This document shows positions 23,685-38,649 of a DNA stretch of 64,000 bases, piece after piece; within the stretch, counting starts at the first letter, position 1; every line of letters begins with the position of its first letter. Made by a program: the position numbers and the translations under genes. The notes beneath the pieces were generated by a model that saw only the letters and a program-made list of their open reading frames with translations, did no database searches and was not told the origin of the DNA. The stretch is from Hericium rajendrae. Lineage: Eukaryota > Basidiomycota > Agaricomycetes > Russulales > Hericiaceae. The DNA lies in the NCBI GenBank assembly GCA_033439255.1, contig CM065886.1, forward strand, positions 1,612,001-1,676,000, read 5' to 3'.

Positions 23685-25315
23685 TGGGTCATTGTCCAAG
23701 CTGTAGAGGAGATGCGGCTCGAGATTTGATAGCAGACCTATGGATAACAGATATGGACTGGGGCACACCGGGCCCACAGCCGATGGTGCAAGTTGGCTGC
23801 TGTCGGTGCACTTTGATGAGCTCAACGATCCATTTCAGGAGCAACAGCCGACCAGCCAGTCCCAGTGCATTCTGACATCCTCTCGTTTCATAAACGATGT
23901 TGTCGGCAAGCCTATCGGTATTGACCCGGTGTTCACCGTTCAATAAGTAGTCGCCGGGGGCTATACCAACGGGTACCTACGTTCTGTCTCTGTGCCACGC
24001 ACTGTCGTGAATGACCACCATAAGAACGTGGTGGCGACGCTTCAACTTCAAGCGCTGCTGCGTCTACTGGAGAGGTTAATTTGTATCTCTTCGACACATG
24101 CCAAGCTCCCTACGTGGTCCACATTGAGGAAAAGATGCGATAGGAAACTAGCATGTTAGATTGGATCGCGAACCGCAGGTTGTAAGGACCGATACTTATG
24201 GAGCTGATTTATGAGACAGAGACACACGTTCTCAATCAGGCGAAAGCAAAGCTGACTTCAGGAAACTCACACTTATTGCAAAAGAGCCCGTACACGAAGG
24301 TGTCTGGTTTCTTCATGCTTGCCACTAACAGACGAGTCCTAGATCAACTACTAGATCAGCGTCCTGTTGACGAGCGGTACTGGAAGATGTACAGGCCAGA
24401 GCCCGCACCCAACGGGGGAGATCCGGGCGGGAGGAGTGAAGGTGAAGGGAGGAGGGGGGAAGCCGAAGGAAGAGGCTGGGGGAAGAAGGACGAGAGGTAT
24501 TTATACGATCCTGGGGGTCGCTATGTTATATCAATTGAATAAAGTTTGTTTGCAGTGCTGAAATTCGACCGACAGGGACGCGTCGTGCGTCAAAGTGTCA
24601 TGTGCAGGTGCCAGAGGATCACGTGTATATCATCCATTTCCCGACACGCCGTCGAGGAAATAACAGACACAGATGAAGGAAAAAGGGATCAAGGGTTGTG
24701 ATATGAGAGGCGAAGGTGGAGAGGACACCGGAAAATGGACCATGTTCACAACAAAAAGTACACTTAGGATCCAGTCAGACTCACGATATCAACGCCTCTT
24801 TGGCTACGACGTCTCCCAAGAGCAATGTAAGGTGAAGAAACGCTCTTGTAGAGACGTGCTGAGGTGGAGCATCGATGAATAAACATTGCACCAGTGCTTG
24901 TGAGATTGGATTTCTTCAGCAAATCCGATACTTAAATCTCTGCTGGACACCAATAGCTGAGTTCTAACTGTCGTTTCCCTGCAGCAATGAGAAGCAAGGA
25001 TACGATCGCGGAACTCGATATAGCGCCGGCTGGCGAGCTTCATTAGATAAATCGAGCCCTGATCCCTGTCAAGAACATATCCCAGCAAAGATGAAGTAAA
25101 TACCTGATACTGCACCTTTTCCACGCGCCCATCGTCACTTTTCAACAAATTTCGAATAATATGAATATCGTCACGGGTATTATATTGGTGGCTATAGCGA
25201 CGGTAGTGCTGGATCTATCTTGTTCGTATTTGCGCTGTCTGGAAAATATTCAAAGATGAAGATCAGCATGGTTCCAAGTTCAGGTAAGCACATATACATG
25301 CCTTGAAAAATGTTT
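23685..25315. other. Intergenic, no recognised gene
   Basis: About 1.6 kb. A plus-strand frame of 114 codons at 24198-24542 and a minus-strand frame of 114 codons at 24804-25148 are present but match nothing I know. The first becomes a Gly/Glu low-complexity run. Neither is supported as a gene. Confidence 0.45.
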
Positions 25316-25951
25316 TCATGTACTGGCATCAGCCCCATCCGCCTGCTCCCGCCTCTTAACGAAATGGGAGATAGTTCGGATGGTGCCATCTAGCTCACAA
25401 AGTTGAGTCATGATTTCTGATTGATACGCCAAGGCAGCCTCCAGGCGAGCTTGCAGGGTCCGAAGCGCCGGCAGTTGTGCGCAGGAATCACAATCTGTGA
25501 CGAACACAATTTCCATTCCATCGGCGACGGCCAGCTGTTCCTTCGCATGGCCTATCATCCGTACCAAGCGGGATTCTTCAAGTCCTGTGAGCTTCTTAAC
25601 TACCGCCTCGACCTCCGTCTGTCGTCTCCTCTTTGGGGTTCCCTTGGCTGAGAGTGCAAACCCGCTGGACTCAATTGCTGTCATGAAAAGCCAGCTGATA
25701 ACCTTGAGAGGGCCTTTGATGTACGCGAGGCATTCAAACCACCAAAGCCCTGCAAAGGTAAAGGCAAGTGTTGTGACGAGAACGCCGATGGAAATGTCGA
25801 GGAGTGTCATAGCTAGGGTGTTGTAATATCTATTCAAGCATCATATGATTGGTAAGTACTATCGTCCCAAAGTAGCCAGCACGGTTCACTCACCTTCGAG
25901 AGGTGCAGCAAGCTGCGAGAAGGAGGCGTTCCGCCGGATGAGTATAGCGAG
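25316..25951 (-). CDS. Hypothetical membrane protein, 5' end uncertain
   Basis: The 3' exon (25813-25316) encodes about 166 residues. It opens with MTLLDISIGVLVTTLAF and a hydrophobic stretch (TFAGLWWFECLAYI, then VISWLFMTAI), so one or two membrane helices. A charged helical part follows (EVEAVVKKLTGLEESRLVRM and later LQARLEAALAYQ) that could form a coiled coil. An upstream exon ending at a GTGAGT donor (exon 25951-25894) reads LAILIRRNASFSQLAAPLE and joins in phase when the acceptor at 25814-25815 is used. The start codon further upstream is not clear because the frame meets a stop, so one more exon is likely. I do not recognise the family. Confidence 0.4.
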
Positions 25952-28900
25952 CTTTATATATGTTCATTGTCAGTGGCTCGGTCACAGTGACTATGCAGAA
26001 TGATCTTTGTTCGGGAAAATGTAACGATTGACAATGACGGGGTCGCAACAAAACCATATTCAATCACAAAGAGATAGTGATGATCTCATGCGCCATTCGT
26101 GCTTGATAAAGGGGGAAGTCGACCCCAATCGCGTCCTGCAGCATATAATTCTGCAAACAAAGAACCGCAAGCGCGTCCGAGTCAGCACCAAAACCATCAT
26201 CCACTTAATCTGTATAGATTCATTGCGTTGATCATAGACGACGAACTACCGTTGACTGTCTCTTGAAGAGACCGTGCTCGCTGGTTCGTAGTTCGCTCAG
26301 ATTATGGAGCTGAGGCGTCTTGACTAGGGAGTCGCTGGCATCTTCATCGGTGTTGTTCGAATCCAAGCCATCGTTATATTGGCGCTGGGCTCGAACATGG
26401 GGACGGCGGAGTTGTAATTAACCGGCTGCACCCGAGCCTATCCTCCGAGCCGGAGTCCTCGTCAAATGCGCAATTGATTTGCAGCATACTGGCAACTGTC
26501 TGTGTATTAAACAGCTCGGAAAGATCAGCAATCTCTCCACAGACTGCTCGCATCTCATATCTCTCACAATAGCTATGTGCAAATAGAATTGATCCCTATC
26601 CCAAAAGCTCCTCTAACAAATTCCGTGGCCTCCAAACGCTCATGCACTTGTAGGGATCCTGCGACATGCCGCAACAGTGCACGAAGCAGCCGCCGAAGTA
26701 CCCTGGGACCTGACTTGGCGATCCGACCAATGATTGTAGGTGTATCACGAGTCTCATGTCGAGCGTTCCACCACTCTGACGCTCAGATGCATCTAGCTCC
26801 GATTGACCAGTCTTGATGCGATCCAGTGGGTCCAGCCGAAGCAGCCGAAGCCGCAGCAACACGACTACAAATGCCATCAACATTCGCTCGCCGAAGCGTC
26901 CTGTACTTCCACGCAACGGTGGATTGAGGGTTCCATTATTGTCCGATGCATGCAGCCCAGACGCGGACACTTGCAGCCCCGCAGGGCAACTGTCTGTCCG
27001 TGCTCAATTGCTGCCGGTGTGGGGCAAGTGACATCTGACGTCGTCTATACATTCATTGAGTCTTCATCTGGGGCTCATTTGATCGTGGCGCTGCTAGCTG
27101 TCCACCGCTGTGGCCATGGTGTCATTGGTTCCTCATGCACGATGTTGCCGCCGGTACATGCACATCGTTATCGGACGCCCTGATTATCTTCGTCCGCGGC
27201 TCACTCGGAATCAATGGACGTGGACGTGCAAATTGTTTATGCTACGCATCCCCTTGCGTCTCCATTCTTAGGGTGCGTGCCCTTTGGCATCTCCAAGAAG
27301 CATAGCTGGGTACTGACCTGTATTTTAAGTATACTATGGCCGTGTTCTGGCGTCGGGGCGTAAAAATGAGCTCTGTTGGCCGTCAGCATCTATCCAGCCT
27401 CATCTTATCGACGTTTTTGGCCAAGAACACATCATAGTGCGTGCTCCGACCCGTATTTGTCTAGTGGAGATAAAGGGCCGATTTCAATCGAGATGCTGTG
27501 TTACGTTCTTATGCATTCTATATGCTCACGTCACATTCATTATAGTGGGCTGTGCAAGGCCATACTCATGGCTCAATTCGCTTCTAATGGTGCGGCCCTG
27601 CAAGGATGGCACCGGTACAGCAAGCCTTTGCTCAATCTCTTGTTGGAGTTAAGTCTTAACTGTCAAGATCTGCGCCGTCTAAAGGGGTTATCATGCTTTG
27701 ATCCATTATGGCGCTCTGTGATGCATCTTCAGTGTGCGCTGTACGGGAGGCATCCTAGTGTGTTATTTTTCTTAAATTTGAGCTTGGGTTTCATTGGTCT
27801 GGGCGCATACGATTCACAAACTTTACCGGATATCTTTTCGCTGATGAACGAACGATCATCTCCAACAGACCATTGTCCCTTCTGGCAGGATCCTCCTTGC
27901 CAGTTTATATGGTGCCTGCCACTGTGACAGGCTGTTCCGCACGAGCACCGACTATCAAGCATATACGATCGCATTGGCTCCCCGTGTCCGCACGTTCAGT
28001 TCCACCTGGCTTCCGCGACGAGCCACTGTCGTAACCTTGAGTGACATTGACAGGTGCCTTTATCTAGAGGTCGAGCGGAGTGCTTGTCACAGACTGTGAA
28101 CGTGCTATTTTGCTCATGGAGGAAGTATTGGTTCCGCGTCGTTTGCCTCGGGGCCGGCTCTTGGAGGTTATCATACGGGATGGTTGGTTGTACCTGTTTT
28201 GTAGTTGCAACCTGGCCCATTGGTTACGTTGCATCCTGTAAAGCAAGGCCACGGTAATGCTCAAGATCACGACGTGCTCAGCCATTCGATATTAAATTAT
28301 AGCAAGGCAATGCTCAATATGCTATTTTCCGTTGAAAATACATCTCTGATCATCCACGCAGATTCTCGTTGCGATGCAAGTACTGCTGTACGCAGCAAAA
28401 TACACTCGGCGAACCGGTCGTCCTCGTCTCGCTGGTCAATCACTCCATCTCCCCATGCCTTCCGTCTTTGACTTGCGGGGGCTGATTGCCCCACCAATGA
28501 ACATCAATTGGCGCCACAACATCCACCATCAAGCTGCCCCGAAAACCCAACCTCTCAGCCTTTAGGACCGAGCACTCAACAGTGCTTATCCTTAGCGACT
28601 TCGCGCGCGCCAGCATCTCCGTCGTCATACACCGAAATGTCCGCGAAGCATGCATCGGGCCTGCCCGCCATCCCCGTCCCCGAGCGATCGGGCACGAGCG
28701 CCGCTGCCTCTAGAACCCGAGCGCCGCCGGCCGACCCCAAAACCCGAGCGCAAGGTTTGGTGATTCGCGGGGACGGCGGCGGGCGTTGCGTTTATGCATT
28801 TGGGCATCGCTCGCGCGTGCTTCTGCGATCCCATGCTCATCGGGATCAATGCCAATGCTTCGATGGTCATCGGATTCGTTGGCCGCGGCGCCCTGTCGCT

Positions 28901-28964
28901 CGTTCTTCTTGCATATCCCGATGCTTGGGGTTTGGAGGCGCTGTGGTGGGCGGTTCTCAGTACA

Positions 28965-29006
28965 TAGAATGACTGTATTTTGGGTGAGGTCAGCAACGGA
29001 GATTGG
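28965..29006 (+). repeat. Dispersed 42-bp repeat, weak copy
   Basis: Shares GAATGACTGT, GAGGTCAGCAACGGAGA and neighbouring bases with 17587-17628; about ten positions differ. Confidence 0.45.
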
Positions 29007-29330
29007 CAGGCGGTTTTCAGATGGGGGTGGAATGCGAGTGGTGGCTGGGTGGGAGAGGCCGAGTTCGGTCGGGATCTGTGGAATGGCGGATTGGATATGA
29101 CTCCCAATTTGTAGAAGATGTTCGGCTATCGTTGGCGTCAGTCAGTGGGAATATAATGCCTTGTTTATGCCCCGTACGTACTAGATGGTTTACACGTACT
29201 GGACGACCGTTGAGTCCATGACTGAATATTGTAAAGACCAATTCAACGCCTGTCAAGCATTCGAAATGAGTCCCTCGTCCAATCAGGTCGTGCAAACCCG
29301 CGGACACTTAAGAACGTACCTGACTATAGA

Positions 29331-29372
29331 CAGAACGATTGTCTTCTGTCTGAGGTCAGCTATGGAGACTAG
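29331..29372 (+). repeat. Dispersed 42-bp repeat, copy 2
   Basis: Begins CAGAACGATTGTCTTCTG and matches 17587-17628 at 37 of 42 positions over the same length, including GAGGTCAGC and GGAGACTAG. Confidence 0.65.
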
Positions 29373-29778
29373 TACCTGACTAAGGGACGTACCAGGCGTC
29401 TGAGTTGAGAGTGCCGTTCCTGCGCGGCGCTGACAGCTGTGGTGTTCTATAACGTCCGAAATGCACGTCATGGTGTCGGACTGTCTGCCCGGCTGAGCAT
29501 TGTATCGTTCCGGTGTCGTTATACCCCACATCAGGTGCATTGCGCTGAGCTTAACGGATGTATGCGCGCGATGCGAGGCCATAGATAGCGGACCGCCGGA
29601 CGCATCGAGGTGTGCTGACAGCAAGCTGCATGTGGCTGCTTTCTCCGAGGAGCAAAGTGCCAGTGGCGATAACAGTTACGACAGCATAAAGCGCAAAGCT
29701 GGATCCATTTCCGACATAGTACAGACCGTAATAGCAGCATAATAATACAAAGCAAGCAGGCGATCGCACACCTGTGAC

Positions 29779-30794
29779 TTAGAACATGTCTATATCCCCA
29801 TCGGCATCGCTGCCCGGCGCAGATCTCGAAGCCACCGCTTCCTTGCCTTTCGCATTTGAGGCGCAGGCGCCGGGCGTCACATTGTTCAGGTCGTCGAGGG
29901 CGAAGAGGTCGAGGTCGTCGGTGTCGCCGAGTTTCTCCCATAGCTCGCATTCTTCCGCGTAGGCGGCGAGCTCGTCGGCGTCGTCGTCGTCCAGCTCGGA
30001 GGGCAGATCTTCTGGGATGGAGTTGGACGTGGGCCCTGAGCACGATGGGGGCGCAGGATCTAGGTTCGTGAGTTTAAGAGTTTGATCGAAGGAAAGGGGA
30101 ATGACGCACCCTGCAGCTCGCGCTCCCACTGGTCGATGTCCTCCATGTCCGGGTCGATGGACGAGCCGACATCGAGCTGATACGAGACGCGGTAGGCATG
30201 TGTGCGCTTCCGGGATGCGCTGGCCATTATGCGGCGGAAGAGCTGGGGCGCGGTGAGCACATGCACGCGGGGAAGTGGGACAGCACGCACCTCGTCGTTG
30301 AGCATGAACTCGGCGTCGGTGTCTGCGTCGGCATCGTCGTCGTCCATGTCCATGTCGCCGTCGCTGCTGAGGCTCAGTCTGCGGGAGCTCTGTATGCGAG
30401 CGTCGCGCGCCTTCTGGGCGCGCTCGAGACAGCGGGCTTTGAAGCGCTCCCGAAGGAACTTGTTACGTGGTGGCTCCTCGTCCGCAGCATCGGTGGCTCC
30501 GAGGGGGAAGAGCGCGCGCGAGATGTTCGGAGAAGAGTTGGAGGGGTTAGCAGTGGTCGCACGCGTAGCGTAGGCGCGTGAGGTTTTCTGAGACTGAGAT
30601 GTGCGTCTCGAGGAGGACGAGGGTGTCGTGAATATGGCCTTGTACTGGGAGCGCCGGCGAGACTGGACGGCAGAGCTGGGGGAGGGCGATGCGGTGAGGG
30701 GCGATGAGCTGAGTGGGTGGGTAGAGCGGGAAGATGGAGTGCGGGGAGTGGGAAGGGCAGGGGACTGCATGCTGAATGGCGGAGAAAGGAGCAA
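29779..30794 (-). CDS. Acidic, serine-rich hypothetical protein, probably nuclear
   Basis: Two exons, 30794-30110 and 30059-29779, with a 50-bp intron (GTGCGT...CCTAG), give 321 residues. The N-terminal 100 residues are Ser/Pro/Thr rich with basic patches. The middle has a basic helix (KFLRERFKARCLERAQKARD) followed by an acidic run (DGDMDMDDDDADADTD). The block VLTAPQLFRRIMASASRKR then precedes a second acidic part (LPSELDDDDADELAAYAEE) and the C-terminus DADGDIDMF. The alternation of basic and acidic segments fits a nuclear or chaperone-binding protein, but I recognise no family. A second Met eight residues in (MQSPALPTPRTP) is an equally good start. The gene is divergent from the amidase, 377 bp away. 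Confidence 0.7.
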
Positions 30795-31171
30795 GAGAGT
30801 GTGACGGGGGACGCGTGACGGGATCGAACGCGTCTGTGGCGTCGATCATGCGCCAACCGGACAATTTGTCCTGACAGGACGGAGATCATCAAGACAAGGC
30901 ACTTCAATTGACCGTCAATACCGCCCCTCTGCAGACATTTTCGCCATGTGGTTTTCCCCATATATTCCTATGCCCCTTCGTTCCTTCATTCGCCCCTCAT
31001 CCCAGACGCTCGCGCTAACCCATTTCGTTTATAAATCTTATCACTTGTCTTCGCTCGCTTCCACGGGACGGATAAAGGACGTCCTGGCGGCCTGCTATCC
31101 GTCCCAAATATTCCCCTACCTGCGCGCTTCTCCCTGCTCTAGCTGCTCTTTCACGAAGCACGCACTGCGTC
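30795..31171. promoter_or_regulatory. Shared divergent promoter region
   Basis: The 377 bp between two divergent genes must hold both promoters. Pyrimidine-rich tracts on the plus strand just before 31172 are usual for fungal start regions. No clear TATA box. Confidence 0.4.
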
Positions 31172-33328
31172 ATGCTCTTTTCTTGGTTCGCGGGCTACTT
31201 TGCTCATAAGCGTGACTGGTGCGTCCTTCTCTTTCCGAATGCGAGTCACCGCGTCGACATTTCCATCCAGCGCACTGGCACAGCAACGCCGTGCTGCCCA
31301 ACTCGAGGCTCTCGAACCTCATTATGGCCTTCCTGTCTCCAAAGCGGAATGCGCCCTCCACGAGCTCTCCCTACGCGATCTCGTCCGTGCACACCAGGAG
31401 GGCAGCCTCACCGATCAGGACATATTAAGCGCCTACGGGAAGAAGGCCCTCGCAGCGCACTATCACACCAACTGCATCGCGGAAGTCGTGCACTTGCCCC
31501 TTCCAGACTGCCCTATGGACACCCATTCTCCAGGAAACGGACATTCGGCAGATCATCATTCAAACGTGCGCGCCGATCTGCGGCCCTTGTCTGGCGTCCC
31601 AATCAGCATCAAAGATTGCATTGACGTCGCCGGACACCCGTCCACCCTCGGCTACTCCGCCTTCTCTGCGCCCGCCCACCCCTCCCCCACGGCCTCCGCC
31701 GCCATCGTGTGCCTCTTGACCGCCGCGGGCGCGCTCATCCATGTCAAGACCACCGTCCCCACCGCGCTGTTAGGCCTGCAGACACAGTCGTCCCTCTTCG
31801 GACCGACACTGCACCCGCTCGTGGCGCAGGAAGACGCCGACGAGTCCAAGAAGTACGAGTGCTGGACGCCCGCTGCTTCGACTGGCGGTGGCGCTGCCCT
31901 TGTCGCGCTCGGCGGGAGCGCGGTTGAGATTGCGACCGATTTTGGTGGTAGCATCCGGCTGCCCGCGGCGTTCTGCGGGCTGTATGGGTTCAAGGGGACG
32001 TCGGGGCGCTGGCCCGCCTGGGGCATGCGGACGCCCTCCGAAGGCGCCGAGGGCATCAAGACGGTCGTGGGCCCCATTGCGCGGACCATGGACGATCTGC
32101 ATGCTATCTGTGATGCGGTCGGTGAAATGCGAGGATGGGAGTGGGATCATGATGTGCGTGGATCTGCGGTTCATGCGGAATACCGAGCTCATTGCGATCC
32201 GTCGATATACTTAGTGTGTCCCCATTCCGTGGACGCCTGTCAGTTTGGAGGGCAAAAAATTGACGTTCGGCGTTCTCTGGTCTGATGGTCAGTAACCTCT
32301 TCTCTGTGCGCGTCTCGAGCGTCCGGCTGCTGACTATTTTTTTCTTGATCTAGGCACAGTTCCTCCAACGCCTGCATGCAAGCGTGCTCTCCAGATGACT
32401 ATCGATGCCTTGAAGGCTGCAGGACATACAGTCATTGATTTGCAAGCGCCCCTTCTTGTCTCCGTCTCGCGCATATACTGACGTACCTCTGCTTCTCATC
32501 AGTGATTTTCCTTGCAAAGAGTGTCTCGAAACGGGCTTCCAGCTCGGCTTCAACGACGCTGGTAAGACTCACTTATCCCTCGCCCCTACACCTCTCTGAC
32601 CAACCGCTTCTAGGGGACTCCGTGCTGGAACCCCTCCGCCCACAGGAGTACCTCACCCCCGGCATGCGCAGCCTCCTCGCCGTCTGCCGCATGCCGCACT
32701 TCCTCAAGCGCCTCCTCGCGCTCTTCCTCCCCGCCGCGGACGTCCCGCTCTTCATGAAGCTCGGCCGGCGCACCGTCGCCGAGGAGCGCAAGCTGACGTC
32801 CGAGCGCGACCGCTGGCGCCGGCGGTGGTTCGACGGGCTGCAGGCCGCGAACGTCGATCTGGTGTTGACGCCCGTGTGTGCGGTGCCGGGGCTCGTGCGC
32901 GACGGGATGGGCTGGGCGGACGGGCGGGGCAATGGGAAGGGGAGCGAGGAGCGCACGGGGCTGACGGCCGCGGGGTACTGCTTTTTGTTCAACATCGTGC
33001 GTTCTTCGGGTCCCTGAGCACGGATGTATGCTGATGGCTTGGCCTGCAGCTTGACGTGCCGGCGGGCGTGCTCCCTGTGACGCGCGTCGATCCCGCTGTG
33101 GATGCGCTTCCGCCGAACTTCTTCGCGTCTGCGGCCTTTGCGGATATGAGCGCGCCGGCGAGGGCGACGTACGAGATCTACGACGAGGAGACGCGCAGTG
33201 GGCGGATGGAGGGGCTGCATGTTGGGGTACAGGTTGTTGGGGGGCGGTGGGACGAGGAGCGGGTCTTGGCGGGGATGAGAGAGGTGGAGCGGGTGCTGGA
33301 GGTGGAGAGGCAGGTGAAGCAGGCGTGA
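31172..33328 (+). CDS. Amidase-signature family enzyme (FAAH/acetamidase-like)
   Basis: Amidase that would hydrolyse a carboxamide; the substrate is unknown. Exons 31172-31218, 31271-32153, 32215-32287, 32354-32441, 32503-32561, 32614-32996 and 33050-33328 give 603 residues, usual for fungal members. The Ser-Ser-Lys triad is visible: Lys130 in GVPISIKD, Ser219 in TPAASTGGG, Ser243 in TDFGGSIRLPAAFCG. The Ser-Ser spacing of 24 is the same as in fatty acid amide hydrolase. The core then continues LYGFKGTSGRWP. The usual SSGGE is altered to STGGG, so activity may differ. An N-terminal hydrophobic stretch (MLFSWFAGYF) could anchor it to membranes. The intron at 32442-32502 starts with GC; using it joins TVID to FDFPCKEC in frame, while the nearby GT does not. 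The gene converges on glucose-6-phosphate isomerase. Confidence 0.88.
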
Positions 33329-35603
<2,275 letters not shown>

Positions 35604-37070
35604 TGTAGAGGATAGCAGGGCTTGAGGAAGGGAAGTGAGAGGGAAACCGTGTGTGTCCTTAAGTATATCGACGCGGATGATCTCGTATCGGTCGTTACGT
35701 CACATCCTTACCGACATCGTCGCGTCGGCCCCGATTCTCTGATTCCCTTCAAATTCCTCCCAGGTGTCGCAGTGCCGACTCCGCGGCGTCACCAGACGAA
35801 CCGAAAGTAGTTACTGTCGTCAAGATCTTCACCATTGGAATCTCGCCTCCCACAATCAACGCTATGAAACCACTATGAAACACCGCATCCTGTCCCATTG
35901 ATACCTTCCTGTCATCCTTGCTCTCTGTTAATGGTGAGCGCACAATTCCCATGAATACTTACTTCATCTATTGCGCTCTCGCTCTCACTGCCTTATGAGG
36001 TGCTCCATGAATGGGGCGAATGTTTCCACAAAGGACAGCAAGTTTGTTCTCAATTCGCACGTCCTTCATGGGTAGCGGTAACGAGCCAGTGCCGGCATTC
36101 TCGAAATCTTCGTGTCCACGTTTAAGTGTGCCTGTCACTTCAAATGGATAACCGTTCACTGGTGGAACTGGCATAAGGTCATCGCGGGGAAAGTATCTTG
36201 TGTTTTCCGCCATATATTGAAGTTTAGTGCGCTCATCCACATCGCCGTGCCGATTCTCTCGCGCATTGCACCTTCACATGTCGCAGCAGCGTTCCCCGGC
36301 ACAGCGTAAGGCAGCAAGCGTAATCCGTATCAGGTTCGACAAATCCTGCTAACAAAGGTACACACACGCCACGACAAATGCCCATGTGTAATCATGCCGC
36401 TACCATGCCACTACCGCCCTCCATATAGGTCTTCCAATGCTGATATTAATAAGTCTCTGATCACTCTATGCTCATTACTATACCATCTCAGTTGAAGGCT
36501 CATATTCCGCGTCACGGAGGCCTCCGAGCCATGCCTTTTCGGCCTTTGGTCACGGCAACCGATGCGAGACTCGCTCGGCCTCTGCAGTAGTCGCTGCGAA
36601 TGGGAGCCGTGCGTGGGACCCTCTCATTTGGGATGGAGTTAAAAGGACACTGGGAAAAGGGAGCCTCCCCAGCTCTTGCTCTCTCACCGACAGGTAGTTT
36701 TTGCACGCTTATCACCTGCTTCCGCCTTTTCGCTTCTTTTTACCGTTGTTCTGACTATCTCGTGCCCTTGTCCATCTCATTTGTTTCTGTGTTAGGTTCT
36801 GCTATATATATCCCACATGCCTGCTGTGATTAGTATTGTTGTATTGTACATGATAATTATACTGCTACTGTACAGGTGCTGGCCACATGCACGTTCGATC
36901 AAGAAGCTCTGGTGGCACCGCTGAGGCATCATTCCACCCTACACACCTTGTGCTGCAGTAGCTCATTTTTCAGTACTTCAGTTGAGAGGTACGCATCGAT
37001 TGGGCAGCATTCAATGAGTACTGTATGGTGGGGGACATCTCTTCATGTCAAGCTAAATGACAGCCCTGCA
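35604..37070. other. Promoter side of isomerase and gene-poor spacer
   Basis: The first few hundred bases hold the isomerase promoter. A minus-strand frame of 90 codons at 35968-36240 matches nothing I know. TATATATA occurs near 36803, with no downstream gene seen. The spacer ends at 37071, where AT content rises sharply and the repeat island starts. Confidence 0.45.
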
Positions 37071-37293
37071 CATCAGTAAACTTGACCATTTTTCTGAATA
37101 GCTGAAAGTGATCTGAATGAGTCTGAATGGGTCTGACTATCTGAATATGATCTGATTTGTTAGAATTCAGATGGATTCAGATTTAAAATCAGATCATTCA
37201 GATTATTTTTTAGATTTCAGATGAAGTTCAGACCCATTCAGACCCATTCAGACCACTTTCAGCCATTCAGAAAAATGGTCAAGTTTACTGATG
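37071..37293. mobile_element. CATCAG foldback element, subtype 1
   Basis: 223 bp, nearly a full-length inverted repeat. Ends CATCAGTAAACTTGACC and the exact complement. The interior is TCTGA units in the first half and TCAGA units in the second. It is flanked by CA on both sides (2-bp duplication). The same element, also 223 bp, occurs at 57000-57222. No coding capacity. Confidence 0.88.
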
Positions 37294-38649
37294 CAGGGCC
37301 TGAAATTGAAATTTTGTTATGCAAAGTGAGTCCTAAGGCTCCAACCATTTTATTTACATTTACTGAAAATTCTAAAAAAAATGGTAAATAGTATGTAGAT
37401 AGTAAATAGATAGTAAATAAACAGTATAAATGGTTGGAGAAGTGTTCAAATTATTTGAGTCTAAGCAAGGCTATATCTTGGTCTTTGCAGATACTAATAA
37501 GCTCATTTATTACTCAGAATTTAACAATTGAATTTCAATAGATTCTGAAGCATGCAAAATAGCAAGAGATTTGTATGCAAGATAAACAATGACTAAAAAG
37601 TCTTGATGGTTGTTCTGCTTTGTGTATTAGAGGAGACTGCTTGTCATCTTCTTTCTAGTAACTAAGAAATTATCAATATAATAGATATGAGAATGTTTAT
37701 ATATTAAGAATATATGTAGACTATGAGGAATAAAATTGAACAGAACAATATAAACACATTGATAGCAAGCAGATATCACATGTCATAATCAGCAAGAATA
37801 TAGTGACTCAGAAAATCTTGCTATATATTAAAATTGAAGCTCTTATAGCCACTTTGCTTCTCCTAGTGACAAGCATGAGAATGTCTATTAGATTGATTTT
37901 ACTGCTGAATGTGTCCTGCAATCCAGACTATTAGTGCTCTTCAGAGTGTTTTTTATGTTCTTAAAATAAATGTGCTTCACAAAATACTAGACCACTTTAT
38001 ATAAACACTGGAATTACAGAATATAGATGACTTACATATTGATTTCTGACCATCCTAGCATCTTTTAAGCACTAATAACCAATATCATTTACTTTTTACT
38101 TTACTATATATTTTATGTTTTCAAGACACCCTGTAAATAAATAGTAAAAAGAAATAGTAAAAACCATTTATACACAGTAAATAAATAAAATAGTTGGAGC
38201 CTTAAAAGTGACCCTGAAATGTTCCAAATCCGCTGTTTCAGGGTTTCTAACCCTAACCCTGATAAAAGCACCAAATCGGCCAAGGATGACCGACTTTCCT
38301 TTCAACCTTCTAACTGTTTTGGTTGAAGGCTCGACAATGTTGGGCATGACCAAATTTTTGCAGTCTACATAGCCTTTTTCTAGTAGCAACAATATATTGG
38401 ATTTTTATCATCTGTCCAAACTCACATTCATTTTTACTTGCAAGTTTATCCAATGCACATTAATGCACTATCCTATATTTGCTAAGGACTGATGTCCTGT
38501 AATGACTGAGTAGGAGCTCAGGCTACACACAAACAACAAAGGCTGACCTGCTCAAGAGGTGATCAATAATGGAGAGAGTCAAGAGCAATTGAGAGAGGGA
38601 AGTGCAAAGTGGAGGGACTTAAAGGGCACTGACAACTGACAGGAGGTAC
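37294..38649. other. AT-rich stretch, no gene
   Basis: About 1.35 kb of AT-rich sequence with direct words such as AGTAAATAGATAGTAAATA near 37390 and a related block near 38150. A short TAACCCTAACCC run at about 38250 is noted under rejected items. No open frame of interest. Confidence 0.45.

Larger units (their letters stand above)
25952..29778. other. Intergenic, no recognised gene; two short repeats
   Basis: About 3.8 kb. The longest frame (27376-27927, +, 183 codons) lacks a recognisable domain and codon character. Two copies of the dispersed 42-bp repeat lie at 28965-29006 and 29331-29372. Nothing else is supported. Confidence 0.45.

Noticed and set aside
27376-27927. 183-codon plus-strand frame
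   Set aside because: No recognisable domain, no splice context that extends it, and amino-acid makeup typical of chance frames.
35968-36240. 90-codon minus-strand frame upstream of the isomerase
   Set aside because: Looks protein-like in parts (YFPRDDLMPVPPVNGYPF), but I recognise no family and found no further exon. Too weak to list as a gene.
38236-38270. TAACCCTAACCC, a telomere-like run
   Set aside because: Only two to three units, inside AT-rich interspersed sequence, with no array. Not evidence of a chromosome end.
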